NCBI GenBank assembly: GCA_902614125.1
Contig: CACMJW010000001.1
Location: forward strand, 1 to 64,000
Direction: 5' to 3'
Length of the DNA stretch: 64,000 nucleotides
Source of the DNA: an uncultured Pelagibacteraceae bacterium
Lineage (GTDB): Bacteria; Pseudomonadota; Alphaproteobacteria; Pelagibacterales; Pelagibacteraceae
Both the position numbers and the translations under genes were made by a program. Shown here in pieces: positions 25,692 through 33,870 of the stretch. The number at the start of each line of letters is the position of its first letter. Position 1 is the stretch's first letter. The notes under the pieces are model-generated. The model was not told the origin of the DNA. It saw nothing but the letters and a program-made list of their open reading frames with translations, and did no database searches.

Positions 25692-28170
25692 TAATAAATC
25701 TTTCTAAATTAATATTTTCTTTAATATAGGTTGGTATCTTATTTCTTAAATCTTCTGGCAATTTAAAGAAGTAATCTCCTGATGGATGAACATTTAGTTC
25801 TGCATATTTGCCACTATCAACTTTATCTCTAAAATCTTTATCAGTCGCATATGCTTCAAAGACTTGTTTAACTGCATTAAATGAACTTTCATCTGGTTTA
25901 AATTTATCATCAAATTTCTCAAACTCTTCTTCTAGTATTTCATCTTTTCTCTTTAAGTTTGAAATGTAACCAAAAGTATATAAAAGAAGTTCTTTAATTG
26001 TGATATTAACATCAAGTCCTAACGCTTCTCTTAATCTTTCAAGTGAATATGATTTTTTAAGATACTTTTCTTTAAAGTATTCTTCTGCATCATTAAAATT
26101 CTGATTTTCAATCATTTGTTTGAGAGAATTAAATGATTGTTTATCTTTAAAAAATTCTTCTTTAAAAGATTTATATAAATCTCTATCAATTCTCATACCT
26201 ACCTGAGGAATGTTTATTTCTTCTGTCTTTTGAACAGGGTCAACTTTTTTATTAAAAACTTCATCTACTTTTTTTGGATCAATAGGGGGGTTACCATCAG
26301 AACCTTCAGAAGGTAATTTTAATTTCTGGTCATAATCAAATTCTTCTTCGAAATATTGATAGTTTTTAAAGTAATCAAAAAGTTTAAATGAGGACTTAAT
26401 AGAATTAACTGTCTTTGGTATTTCTTTCTGATCTATCCAACATTCTTTAAAATCAAATAATCTTGTTCCTCTTCCTTTCATCTGAATAAATTCTGTTGGT
26501 GAAAACACTGGTCTGAATAAACAAATATTTAATAAGTCTTTACAATCATACCCTGTAGTCATCATTCCAACTGTTACACACACTCTTGCTTTTGATGTTT
26601 TGTAAAGTTCATTTAATGGTGAATTTCCATTTAAATTATTGTTTTTAAAATCAATGGTCATTTGTTGTGGGTCAGGACTAGTAACACTTGATGTAACTTG
26701 AATTGCAAAGTCTGATTGATATTGATTAGGAAAGTATTTCTCAGCAAGTTCATTTAAAATTGTTGTAATCTTAACTGCGTGTTTTTGTGAAACACAAAAT
26801 ACTAAAGTCTTTCCAATTTCATTTGTGTATGGGTCTCTTAAAGCATTTTGAATAAATGCATTACAAAATGATAAATTTGTTTCATCAGATTTAAATTTTC
26901 TTTCAAAATCTTTTTTAAAGAATGTTTGTTCATCTACATCTTTACCTTCTGCATCTACTCCCTTGAAAGTTAAACCTTCTTTACTCATAATGTCTGCTGA
27001 CAGACCTGTTTCTACATCAACAACAGTAGGATTAATTAAGAAACCATCTTCAACACCGTTGAGTAATGAATATCTGAATGTTGGTTCACCATCATCACAT
27101 CCAAAAATAGAATAAGTATCTAACATCAATCTTCTTTCAAGTTCTTTAGGGTCAGTCATAGACATATCGTCTTCATTAACTGACTTTAAAAAATCTCTTG
27201 GTGTTGCTGTAAGACCTAACTTAAATCCAATAAAGTATTCAAAAACATTTCTACTACTTGCACCTAAACTTCTATGTGCTTCATCTGATATTACTAAATC
27301 AAAACTATTGGGTTTAAATATTCTTTTATACTTGTTATTTTTTGTAAATGATTGAACAGTAGAGATTACGATATTTGCCCTTCTCCAGTCGTCTTTATTT
27401 TCTTTCCAAATTGCTGTTTCAAAATCATTTGAAAGAATGTCATTTATTTCCTTCTTTGCCTGCGTTTCTAATTCAAGTCTATCTACTAAAAATAAAACTC
27501 TATTTACTTTATATAATCTTAAAAACATTTTGATGATAGCAGCAGAGGTTGTTGTTTTACCTGTACCTGTTGCCATCTCTAGTAAAAATCTATCACCGCC
27601 TTTTTTTATTTTTGATTGAATTGCTTTGATTGCATCTAATTGATATTTTCTCAAAAATCTTAAATTATTCTTTTTAAGAAACTCTTTTCTTTTATCCTCA
27701 TTTTTAAAATCAGGACTATCTTTGAATTGTGGAAATTGAGTTAGTGCTAAATAATCTTCATCAATTCCATTATCTTCATCTTCATCTCTTGGTGGATTAA
27801 ATGTAGTTTTCATCTCTAAATCTTCTTGAGATGGAAACTTCTCAATTTTTACAGGATTACCTTGTTCTAAATCCCAGAGATAATGAAGAAGACCATTTGA
27901 TAAAATTATAAATCTACAATTTAATGATTTTGCATAACCTCTTGCTTGTTCTTTACCAACAAGAGGTGAGAGTAAAGTTTTCTTCGCTTCAACTGTACAA
28001 AGATGATTTTCTTTTGAACTTAATAAAACATAATCTGCTTCACCAGACTTATTATCTATTTCTGTTTTGACATTGATTTCTTCATCTTTAGACCAACCTG
28101 GCAGTTTCCAACCTGCCTCAATTAGCATTTTATCTATTCGTATTCTTGCATCAGGTTCTTTTGAAGACAT
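25684..28170 (-). CDS. hsdR: Type I restriction enzyme R subunit (HsdR)
   Basis: 828 residues. An N-terminal nuclease domain contains GEADYVLL and CTVEAKK (the D...ExK set). A superfamily 2 motor follows, with Walker A MATGTGKTTTSA, the helicase box SDEAHRS and FIQMKGRGTRL (motif VI). The C-terminal part is of the EcoEI R type. It translocates DNA and cuts unmodified DNA when joined to the M/S protein. The opening MSSKEPDARIRIDKMLIEAG fits the family N terminus. Directly upstream lies an inverted repeat (28172-28189) and no obvious ribosome site. Confidence 0.94.
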   Translation of the reverse strand: MSSKEPDARIRIDKMLIEAGWKLPGWSKDEEINVKTEIDNKSGEADYVLLSSKENHLCTVEAKKTLLSPLVGKEQARGYAKSLNCRFIILSNGLLHYLWDLEQGNPVKIEKFPSQEDLEMKTTFNPPRDEDEDNGIDEDYLALTQFPQFKDSPDFKNEDKRKEFLKKNNLRFLRKYQLDAIKAIQSKIKKGGDRFLLEMATGTGKTTTSAAIIKMFLRLYKVNRVLFLVDRLELETQAKKEINDILSNDFETAIWKENKDDWRRANIVISTVQSFTKNNKYKRIFKPNSFDLVISDEAHRSLGASSRNVFEYFIGFKLGLTATPRDFLKSVNEDDMSMTDPKELERRLMLDTYSIFGCDDGEPTFRYSLLNGVEDGFLINPTVVDVETGLSADIMSKEGLTFKGVDAEGKDVDEQTFFKKDFERKFKSDETNLSFCNAFIQNALRDPYTNEIGKTLVFCVSQKHAVKITTILNELAEKYFPNQYQSDFAIQVTSSVTSPDPQQMTIDFKNNNLNGNSPLNELYKTSKARVCVTVGMMTTGYDCKDLLNICLFRPVFSPTEFIQMKGRGTRLFDFKECWIDQKEIPKTVNSIKSSFKLFDYFKNYQYFEEEFDYDQKLKLPSEGSDGNPPIDPKKVDEVFNKKVDPVQKTEEINIPQVGMRIDRDLYKSFKEEFFKDKQSFNSLKQMIENQNFNDAEEYFKEKYLKKSYSLERLREALGLDVNITIKELLLYTFGYISNLKRKDEILEEEFEKFDDKFKPDESSFNAVKQVFEAYATDKDFRDKVDSGKYAELNVHPSGDYFFKLPEDLRNKIPTYIKENINLERFINA

Positions 28171-28171
28171 T

Positions 28172-28189
28172 GTGCTATAAGAATAGCAC
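28172..28189 (-). promoter_or_regulatory. Inverted repeat abutting the hsdR start codon
   Basis: GTGCTAT (28172-28178) and ATAGCAC (28183-28189) are exact complements, separated by 4 bases and ending one base before the hsdR ATG. On the minus strand TTGTTG-17-TATTCT could form a promoter overlapping the repeat. That would make a nearly leaderless mRNA, with the repeat as an operator. This is inferred. Confidence 0.4.
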
Positions 28190-28300
28190 CAATAGTTGGA
28201 TTCAACAATTTAGAATTAAATCTTACTCTGCACATATCTACGAATACTGCCTTCCACTATATTTGAATATTTTGCATAAGCTTTTTTTAATTATAAAATT

Positions 28301-28594
28301 TTAAATATTTTTATACACTAGGTAAGCATCTATCTGTCTTGTACTGGAGTCTATTAGTATTGAATAATTGTCATCTAGTTCTGATTTTAAATATTCAACA
28401 ACATCGTCGAATTTATCTGGATCATATTTAGAATTTAAATTCTCTTTGTCTAATTCTGGTTCATCGGTATGACTTGTGCCTACGAAGACTAAATGATCAC
28501 AAATATCTTTAATACCATTTTCATCAATATTTATTAAAAAACATTTTGGACATTTTATTAAATTATTATTTGATTCAACATTAATTATTTTCAT
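28301..28594 (-). CDS. Hypothetical small acidic protein with CPKC motif
   Basis: 97 residues, acidic. KCPKC near the N terminus and a later Cys (DICDHL) could bind metal. The C-terminal half is rich in Asp/Glu and ends in SSTRQIDAYLVYKNI. No family is recognised. The start is covered by the last 14 bases of a 51-residue open frame upstream on the same strand, suggesting a small two-gene unit. Confidence 0.6.
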   Translation of the reverse strand: MKIINVESNNNLIKCPKCFLINIDENGIKDICDHLVFVGTSHTDEPELDKENLNSKYDPDKFDDVVEYLKSELDDNYSILIDSSTRQIDAYLVYKNI

Positions 28595-28736
28595 CTTCTT
28601 GATTTAACTCTCTCTTATTTTGATCTTTAAAACTTTTCATTTCTTTATAAAGTTTAACAAAATCTTTACGTAAACCCTTTTTCTTACCTAGTTCTCTAAA
28701 TTTTTTTGTCCATTTATTACGATCTTTTTTTTCCAT
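28581..28736 (-). CDS. Hypothetical 51-residue basic protein
   Basis: ATG at 28734-28736 reads through to TAA at 28581-28583. The product starts MEKKDRNKWTKKFRELGKK and is Lys-rich and probably helical, with an acidic tail. It overlaps the 97-residue gene by 14 bases. No family is recognised. The overlap and the complete, biased reading frame support a real gene, but it is short. Confidence 0.5.
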   Translation of the reverse strand: MEKKDRNKWTKKFRELGKKKGLRKDFVKLYKEMKSFKDQNKRELNQEDENN

Positions 28737-28810
28737 AATTAATAATTATAATTCAATTAAATGACCAAACAAGACAATACAGTATAACCTTTGGAAATTG
28801 TAAAAAAAAG

Positions 28811-29305
28811 ATGAAAGATAAAAACTTATATCAAAGACGTACGGATGGTGACTATAAAGGATATACAGAAGATAGCTTTTATTTCAACTCAACTGAACAA
28901 TTATGGTGCTGGAAACAAACATCTACGGAGAAAATTTTTAAAGCAAAAACTATAAATGAGCTTAAACAAATAAAAGAGAATAATTTTATTGGTAAAGGAA
29001 ATTACGAACATAAAAATGATGCCTCTCTTCAAAAAGGTCATACAAGCACAGAACAATTTGCAACACTAACCAATATTGGGAGTAAAGAGTATGTGAGTAT
29101 GCTCTTAAAGAGAGCTCGTGAACCATTAAAAAATTATGATAAAAGAGCTGAAGGTAGAAAAAAAAAGGGATTATTTTTTATTAAATGTTTAAATCAGTCG
29201 AAAATTGAATTTGAACAAATAATTTATAAAAGAAAAGTTTGGGTATTTAAAAGTATAACAAATGAAAAAATAAAAGTATTTCAATCTTTATGGCAAAAAA
29301 ACTAA
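28811..29305 (+). CDS. Hypothetical protein
   Basis: 164 residues, no recognised domain. It has aromatic motifs in the N-terminal part (YTEDSFYFNSTEQLWCW) and a basic C-terminal half. The 3' end overlaps the following gene by 16 bases. It starts a short plus-strand pair between the restriction system and hisG, and faces the 51-residue gene across a 74-base gap. Confidence 0.62.
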   Translation: MKDKNLYQRRTDGDYKGYTEDSFYFNSTEQLWCWKQTSTEKIFKAKTINELKQIKENNFIGKGNYEHKNDASLQKGHTSTEQFATLTNIGSKEYVSMLLKRAREPLKNYDKRAEGRKKKGLFFIKCLNQSKIEFEQIIYKRKVWVFKSITNEKIKVFQSLWQKN

Positions 29306-29805
29306 AAAAAAGAAAAATACTAAACGAAATAAGAGAAGTATCAGTTTATGATTTTGCAGATGACCCAAGAAGAAAAAAAGCACCCAAAGATGCAAAATAT
29401 AAAATTGTTTTCTATAAACCAAAACCTAACGAAAATTCTAATATACCTAAAAAATTTCAAGGTGTTCAGTATTATACTACAAAATCTGAGGCTGATTTAG
29501 CTTTAAAGGATAGATTAGAATTATCAGAAAAACTTAAATTAAAAAAATCTAAAGATATGATTGGTAATAACAGAAACCCTAATTTAGGAAGTATTGGAGT
29601 AAGATTTGGTGAAGATCATGAAGTTACAATTAATCAAAAAAAAGAATTTAATAAAAAAGTTAAAACTGCGAAACAACTTTTAAAATCAGGACATACTAAA
29701 ATGGAAACACAGAGAATTATTAATAAAAAATTTAAATTAAATAGAGCTGAAAACGCGAGTACTGGTAGATACGTAAGAGTGGCATCTAATTTACTTGATA
29801 AGTAA
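29290..29805 (+). CDS. Hypothetical basic protein with possible helix-turn-helix C terminus
   Basis: 171 residues, strongly basic. The last ~45 residues (AKQLLKSGHTKMETQRIINK then NASTGRYVRVASN) have the look of a DNA-binding helix-turn-helix, but no family can be named. It overlaps the upstream gene by 16 bases. It ends tail to tail with hisG, overlapping by 15 bases. It marks the right border of the accessory region. Confidence 0.62.
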   Translation: MAKKLKKRKILNEIREVSVYDFADDPRRKKAPKDAKYKIVFYKPKPNENSNIPKKFQGVQYYTTKSEADLALKDRLELSEKLKLKKSKDMIGNNRNPNLGSIGVRFGEDHEVTINQKKEFNKKVKTAKQLLKSGHTKMETQRIINKKFKLNRAENASTGRYVRVASNLLDK

Positions 29806-30480
29806 ATTAATTAGTTTCTTTAAACCTTTTTTCTTCAAATTTTTTCTAGAACTAAAAATACAAGCTTGAGATTTTAATATTTCTCCATCATTTAATATTC
29901 TAAGGTTATTTTGTTTAAGTGTTGTGCCTGTACTTGTTATGTCAGATATGAGCTGAGCAGTATTCATAGCACACATCAGTTCTGTACTGCCTAATGATTT
30001 CACTATTGTAAAGTTGGTTACCCCTCTTGAATACAGGAATTCTCTTGTAAGATTTGGATATTTGGTCCCAATTTTTAATAATGATTTGTTCTTTTTTTTA
30101 TATTCATCTGCAACTTCATCTAAATCCAATGTTGTAAACAAATCTATAAATTCATTTCTGCATGCCAAAATTAAAGTTGCATGGCCAAAATTGAGTTTCT
30201 TTTCTAATTTAATATTTTTTTGAATATTTACTTCAGACTCTTTTAAAAGATCCAACCCACTGATCCCAACATCTAAATTTCCAATTGATAATTGTTCTAA
30301 AACTTCTCTTGCATGTAAAAATAGAATTGAAATATCAGGTCTACCTTTAACTTTGCCTATTAATTCTCTTTCACCTCTATCAAAGAAAATCTTAAGCTTC
30401 TTTTTAAGGAATACTTTTTCAGATTGTTCTTTCAATCTACCCTTAGATACAATTCCTATGTTTATCTTTTCTTTACTCAT
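29791..30480 (-). CDS. hisG: ATP phosphoribosyltransferase, short form
   Basis: 229 residues from the ATG at 30480. It condenses ATP and PRPP in the first, feedback-controlled step of histidine synthesis. The short HisG form lacks the C-terminal regulatory domain and needs HisZ, which is encoded just upstream. Motifs: INIGIVSKGRLKEQS at the N terminus, DVGISGLDLLKE, and ISDITSTGTTLKQNN for the PRPP site (family DxxxxGxTL). The ATG lies 8 bases inside hisZ. A longer reading from 30672 would sit wholly within hisZ and is not favoured. Confidence 0.93.
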   Translation of the reverse strand: MSKEKINIGIVSKGRLKEQSEKVFLKKKLKIFFDRGERELIGKVKGRPDISILFLHAREVLEQLSIGNLDVGISGLDLLKESEVNIQKNIKLEKKLNFGHATLILACRNEFIDLFTTLDLDEVADEYKKKNKSLLKIGTKYPNLTREFLYSRGVTNFTIVKSLGSTELMCAMNTAQLISDITSTGTTLKQNNLRILNDGEILKSQACIFSSRKNLKKKGLKKLINLLIK

Positions 30481-31531
30481 AAACTCCAAGATTAATTGCA
30501 CAACCAACTGCAGGTATTTTACGTAAACCGAGATTTTTTGATGTAAGATCATTAAATCTTCCGCCTGATATAAAAGTCTTTTGTTTATTTTTAATTTTAA
30601 TATCAATTGAAAATATAAATGAGCTGTAATACTCAATTTCTCTTCCTCTGCCATTGTCTGTAGAAAATTCAAACTTTAAATTTTTTTGTTTAAAATTTGT
30701 TATTGGAAAAAATTCTTTACCAACCGAAATATTCAAATTATATTTTTTATAAAATTTATTTAATTTTTCTGGTGCACTTTTAAGAGGACATTTAATCTTC
30801 AAAAATTCTTTAATAATTTTACAACTTTGTTTTCCTGTTCTGGTAATACGTGGATCGTTTATTTTCTTCTCATATCTATCAAGTATTTCTTTATAGCTTC
30901 TTCCAGCAATAATTTTATTTGGGTTTTGTTTTTTCATTTTAAGATAGGTTTTATGATCTCCTGCAACGACAAATGGATCTATATCTAAGTTGCTCTCAAG
31001 TCTCTTAAGTAGTTCTGAAAAATAGTTACTATTCCAGTAAAATTTAATTAACCTTTTTTTCCATCTTTCAGGTATTGAGAGTTTTTGGATCAATAATTCG
31101 AATAATTTAAAATTACCTATTTTAACTTTTGCACTTTTTATTCCAGCATTTTTAAGAATAGTTATTGAAGTATCAATGATTTCTTTATCATCTTTATTTT
31201 CATTTTGAGATGAGAAAATCTCTAATCCTAATTGTCTAATTACAACTTTATTTTTATTATAAGATTTTCTGAATGCACTTCCTGTATAAAAAACTTTTTC
31301 TTTAGAATTTTTTTTGCTTTGTGCATATCTTAAAATACTTGAGATCGATAGATCGGGTATTAAGGTTAGCTCTTGTGCATCTGAGTTATAGAATGAAAAT
31401 AAATATTTTCTGAAATTTTCACCTGATCTTTGTAATATAAATTTAGACTCTAAAACTGGGTCTAGTTCTATTTTCTTAAAACCTTTTGTTTTCAAGGTTT
31501 TAATTATTTTATTGTAATTTTGAGATTTCAT
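30473..31531 (-). CDS. hisZ: ATP phosphoribosyltransferase regulatory subunit
   Basis: 352 residues from the ATG at 31531. HisZ is a catalytically inactive relative of histidyl-tRNA synthetase that activates short HisG and gives histidine feedback. Class II synthetase-like sequence includes ELTLIPDLSISSILRYA and SGGRFNDLTS. It lies between hisS and hisG, as in other alphaproteobacteria (hisS-hisZ-hisG). It overlaps the end of hisS by 23 bases and hisG by 8 bases. A TTG two codons upstream is an alternative start. Confidence 0.88.
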   Translation of the reverse strand: MKSQNYNKIIKTLKTKGFKKIELDPVLESKFILQRSGENFRKYLFSFYNSDAQELTLIPDLSISSILRYAQSKKNSKEKVFYTGSAFRKSYNKNKVVIRQLGLEIFSSQNENKDDKEIIDTSITILKNAGIKSAKVKIGNFKLFELLIQKLSIPERWKKRLIKFYWNSNYFSELLKRLESNLDIDPFVVAGDHKTYLKMKKQNPNKIIAGRSYKEILDRYEKKINDPRITRTGKQSCKIIKEFLKIKCPLKSAPEKLNKFYKKYNLNISVGKEFFPITNFKQKNLKFEFSTDNGRGREIEYYSSFIFSIDIKIKNKQKTFISGGRFNDLTSKNLGLRKIPAVGCAINLGVYE

Positions 31532-32897
31532 TAACAAGATCTTTTCTATTAATCACTAATTGATCATTTTCTTTAGATGAGTTTAGTTTTTTAATAGTTA
31601 ATTTTTCTTCTTTAAATTCATTTTCACCACAAATGATTGCAAGATTTAATTTCTTTCTATCTGCGTATTGGAGTTGTTTTTTTAAATTTTTATTTTGGTC
31701 TAGATATATTTCAGATGCTATATTATTTGCTCTAAGTTCATTAACTATTTCATAATATTTTTGAATAAAGCTTTTATCTAAAATACAAACTAAAACTGGT
31801 TTATTTTTATTTACTTTAATCTGACCTAGTTGGTTTACAGCATATAATAGTCTATCTACACCTATAGACATTCCTGTACCTTTGTAGTCAGCACCTTTAA
31901 ACCTTGCAATTAGGTTATCATAACGACCCCCCGATGCGACGCTGCCAATATTTATTTCTTTACCTTTTGCATTTGTAACTTTGAAATTAAGGTTAGTTTC
32001 AACTAAGAACCCTGTGTAATAACTGAGTCCTCTTATTTTAGTAACATCAATTTTTACAGAGTCTTGATTATTTCCATATGATAATACTTCAAATAATTCT
32101 TCTAACTCATTTATTCCTTCTAAAGATAATGGGTTTTTTAAATTAGCCTTTAAATCGTTAATTCCTTTTAAATTTAGAAAATTTATTATCTCAGATGCTT
32201 GATTATCTGATAGTTCGCATCCTTGAGTGAATGCTCCTGACTGATCTTTTCTACCCTGTTTTAATAATTCCTCTACGCCCTTCGTTCCTAGTCTATCTAA
32301 CTTGTCAATTGATTTGAGTACTTTATATTGTCTATCTTCCTCAATTTTCAATTCATTAATTAAACCTTGTAGAATTTTTTTGTTTGAAACATTTATTGTA
32401 AACTGGTCTTTGGTTAGACCAATTTTTTTAAAAGACTCTCCAATTATATTGCATATTTCTGCATCTGCTTGAGATTGATTTGCATCACCAATTATATCTG
32501 CATCAAGCTGCCCGAAGGCACGGTACCTTGCAGAATCCGCCTTTTCCTGCCTGAACACATTACCATAAGCAAATCTTTTATATGGAAAAACTAAATCTCT
32601 AAAATTCTCTGCACAAAAACGAGCAAGCGGGGCACTTAAATCATATCTTAAAGTTAAAGATTCTTTTTCATTTACGAATGAAAATACATCGCTCATAGGA
32701 TTACTTTCATCCTCAGCTAGAAATGAACCTATGTTTTCACTTTTTTCAAATTCTGGAGTTTCTAATTGCTCAAAACTATACTTAATAAATACTTCTTTTA
32801 TAGTATCTACTAATTTATTCTTAAGAGCTAATTCATCACCCCATCTATCTTTGAAACCCTTAGGTAAAGAGGCTTGAAGTTTTTTTTCTTTATTCAT
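31509..32897 (-). CDS. hisS: Histidyl-tRNA synthetase
   Basis: 462 residues from the ATG at 32897. It charges tRNA-His. Class II motifs are visible: motif 2 RYRAFGQLDADIIG after FRQEKADS, the HisRS signature LSYYTGF, and SVASGGRYDNLI. A longer frame extends into the tRNA-His gene (to 32963) and is rejected because it would overlap that gene. It is paired with tRNA-His only 4 bases upstream on the same strand. The enzyme probably follows the alphaproteobacterial mode of recognising tRNA-His without G-1. Confidence 0.94.
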   Translation of the reverse strand: MNKEKKLQASLPKGFKDRWGDELALKNKLVDTIKEVFIKYSFEQLETPEFEKSENIGSFLAEDESNPMSDVFSFVNEKESLTLRYDLSAPLARFCAENFRDLVFPYKRFAYGNVFRQEKADSARYRAFGQLDADIIGDANQSQADAEICNIIGESFKKIGLTKDQFTINVSNKKILQGLINELKIEEDRQYKVLKSIDKLDRLGTKGVEELLKQGRKDQSGAFTQGCELSDNQASEIINFLNLKGINDLKANLKNPLSLEGINELEELFEVLSYGNNQDSVKIDVTKIRGLSYYTGFLVETNLNFKVTNAKGKEINIGSVASGGRYDNLIARFKGADYKGTGMSIGVDRLLYAVNQLGQIKVNKNKPVLVCILDKSFIQKYYEIVNELRANNIASEIYLDQNKNLKKQLQYADRKKLNLAIICGENEFKEEKLTIKKLNSSKENDQLVINRKDLVNEISKLQ

Positions 32898-32901
32898 TTT
32901 T

Positions 32902-32978
32902 TGGTACTCGGGGCGCGACTCGAACGCGCGACCTTCGGTTCCACAAACCGCTGCTCTAACCAACTGAGCTACCCGAGC
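32902..32978 (-). tRNA. tRNA-His (GTG)
   Basis: A 77-base cloverleaf on the minus strand with CCA encoded. Acceptor GCTCGGG pairs with CCCGAGT (first pair G-U), and the anticodon loop TTGTGGA gives GTG. The discriminator base is A73, and there is no encoded G-1 opposite a C73. That pattern is known for alphaproteobacterial tRNA-His. Confidence 0.95.
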
Positions 32979-33038
32979 TTCCTAGTGTTGTTTTATACTA
33001 ATTGTGGAAAAAATTAAATTTATAAAAATTAAATAATA

Positions 33039-33053
33039 GCAAGCTTAGCTTGC
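33039..33053 (-). terminator. Probable Rho-independent terminator
   Basis: A 6-bp stem GCAAGC/GCTTGC with a 3-base loop is followed on the minus strand by TATTATTTAATTTTT. It could end the cold-shock transcript or a small RNA between it and tRNA-His. Confidence 0.5.
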
Positions 33054-33165
33054 ATGAATATGTAGTCTATGTGTCGATCTAGATGTTTCAAATTTATAAA
33101 TCATGCTGCCTTGTAGCACTTTTTAATGTGAATGCAAGTTTTGTGTAGGGATAAATACTTGAAAC
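33039..33165 (-). ncRNA. Candidate structured RNA or long 3' UTR downstream of the cold-shock gene
   Basis: In the 241-base gap between tRNA-His and the cold-shock gene, GTTTCAAATTTAT (33085-33097) pairs with ATAAATACTTGAAAC (33151-33165), with a small bulge. It encloses a hairpin TGCT-GCCTTGT-AGCA (33104-33118). Downstream on the minus strand GCAAGC-TAA-GCTTGC (33039-33053) followed by a T-rich run resembles a terminator. It could be an independent small RNA or the processed 3' end of the cold-shock mRNA. The class is not recognised. Confidence 0.4.
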
Positions 33166-33219
33166 TTATACTTATCGTTAAGTGGTAAATACCCCTAAAC
33201 AAAAAAGGTTATGGTAAAT

Positions 33220-33432
33220 TTAAGATATTTTTTTTAAATTTACTGCGCTAGGACCTTTGTCGCCATCTTGAATCTCAAATTCAATAGCGTCATTTTCGTT
33301 AAGGAATCTTAGACCAGCTTCACGTACCGCTGATGCATGCACGAAACAGTCCTTTTCACCGTCTTCTCTTTCAATGAAACCATAGCCTTTTTTTCCATTG
33401 AACCACTTAACTTTTCCTTTTAATGTACTCAT
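33220..33432 (-). CDS. Cold-shock domain protein
   Basis: 70 residues, a single cold-shock OB fold. RNA-binding motifs are both present: KGYGFIE (RNP1, usually KGFGFI) and DCFVHASAV (RNP2, usually DVFVHxSA), after [11 protein letters not shown]. Such proteins melt RNA secondary structure. It forms its own transcription unit, 143 bases from tRNA-Phe. It is one of the CspA paralogues; which one cannot be said. Confidence 0.93.
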   Translation of the reverse strand: MSTLKGKVKWFNGKKGYGFIEREDGEKDCFVHASAVREAGLRFLNENDAIEFEIQDGDKGPSAVNLKKIS

Positions 33433-33563
33433 ACTTATTTACTCTTTCTTATTGTTAGTTATTCTCTAAATAGATTTATGCTTAGATCAATTTAGAACGG
33501 ACTGAGTATAAGAATTTTTTAGATATAGCAAGATGATAAATAATGCAAAAACAGTTAAATAAA

Positions 33564-33580
33564 CCACCAGGAAGTGGTGG
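33564..33580 (-). terminator. Terminator overlapping the 3' end of tRNA-Phe
   Basis: CCACCA and TGGTGG form a perfect 6-bp stem with a 5-base loop. On the minus strand it is followed by TTTATTT. The tRNA-Phe discriminator and CCA are part of the stem, so the tRNA end and terminator share sequence. Confidence 0.6.
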
Positions 33581-33650
33581 CTTCGGCGGGACTCGAACCA
33601 GCGACACAAGCCTTTTCAGGGCTCTGCTCTACCACCTGAGCTACGAAGCC
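33575..33650 (-). tRNA. tRNA-Phe (GAA)
   Basis: A 76-base cloverleaf on the minus strand with CCA encoded. Acceptor GGCTTCG pairs with CGAAGCC, and anticodon loop CTGAAAA gives GAA. It lies 4 bases downstream of infA on the same strand, so the two may be co-transcribed. Confidence 0.95.
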
Positions 33651-33654
33651 AACA

Positions 33655-33870
33655 TTAAGATCTAAATATAATTCGTCCTTTTGATAAATCGTAGGGACTT
33701 ACCTCGAGTTTAACCCGATCTCCTTGTAATACACGGATACGATTTTTTCTAAGTTTACCTGCAGTATGAGCGGTTACGTTGTGCCCATTGTCTAGCTTTA
33801 CTCTAAACATTGCATTTGGAAGCAGGTCAGTTACGACGCCTTCAAATTCTAACGTATCTTGTTTTCCCAA
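33655..33870 (-). CDS. infA: Translation initiation factor IF-1
   Basis: 71 residues, standard length. It binds the 30S A site during initiation. The S1/OB fold is almost canonical: [43 protein letters not shown]. The start is TTG at 33870, which gives the normal N terminus ([11 protein letters not shown]). It immediately follows the hisD stop with no gap. In many alphaproteobacteria other genes separate hisD and infA; here they are missing. Confidence 0.96.
   Translation of the reverse strand: MGKQDTLEFEGVVTDLLPNAMFRVKLDNGHNVTAHTAGKLRKNRIRVLQGDRVKLEVSPYDLSKGRIIFRS

Noticed and set aside
12957-29805. An intact prophage or integrative element
   Set aside because: No integrase, structural phage genes, or clear attachment repeats are visible, so only a mosaic accessory region is supported.
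30481-30672. Longer start for hisG
   Set aside because: The added segment is inside hisZ in another frame, and the short HisG N terminus begins at 30480.
32898-32963. Extended N terminus for hisS
   Set aside because: The extra codons lie inside the tRNA-His gene; the ATG at 32897 gives the normal family start.
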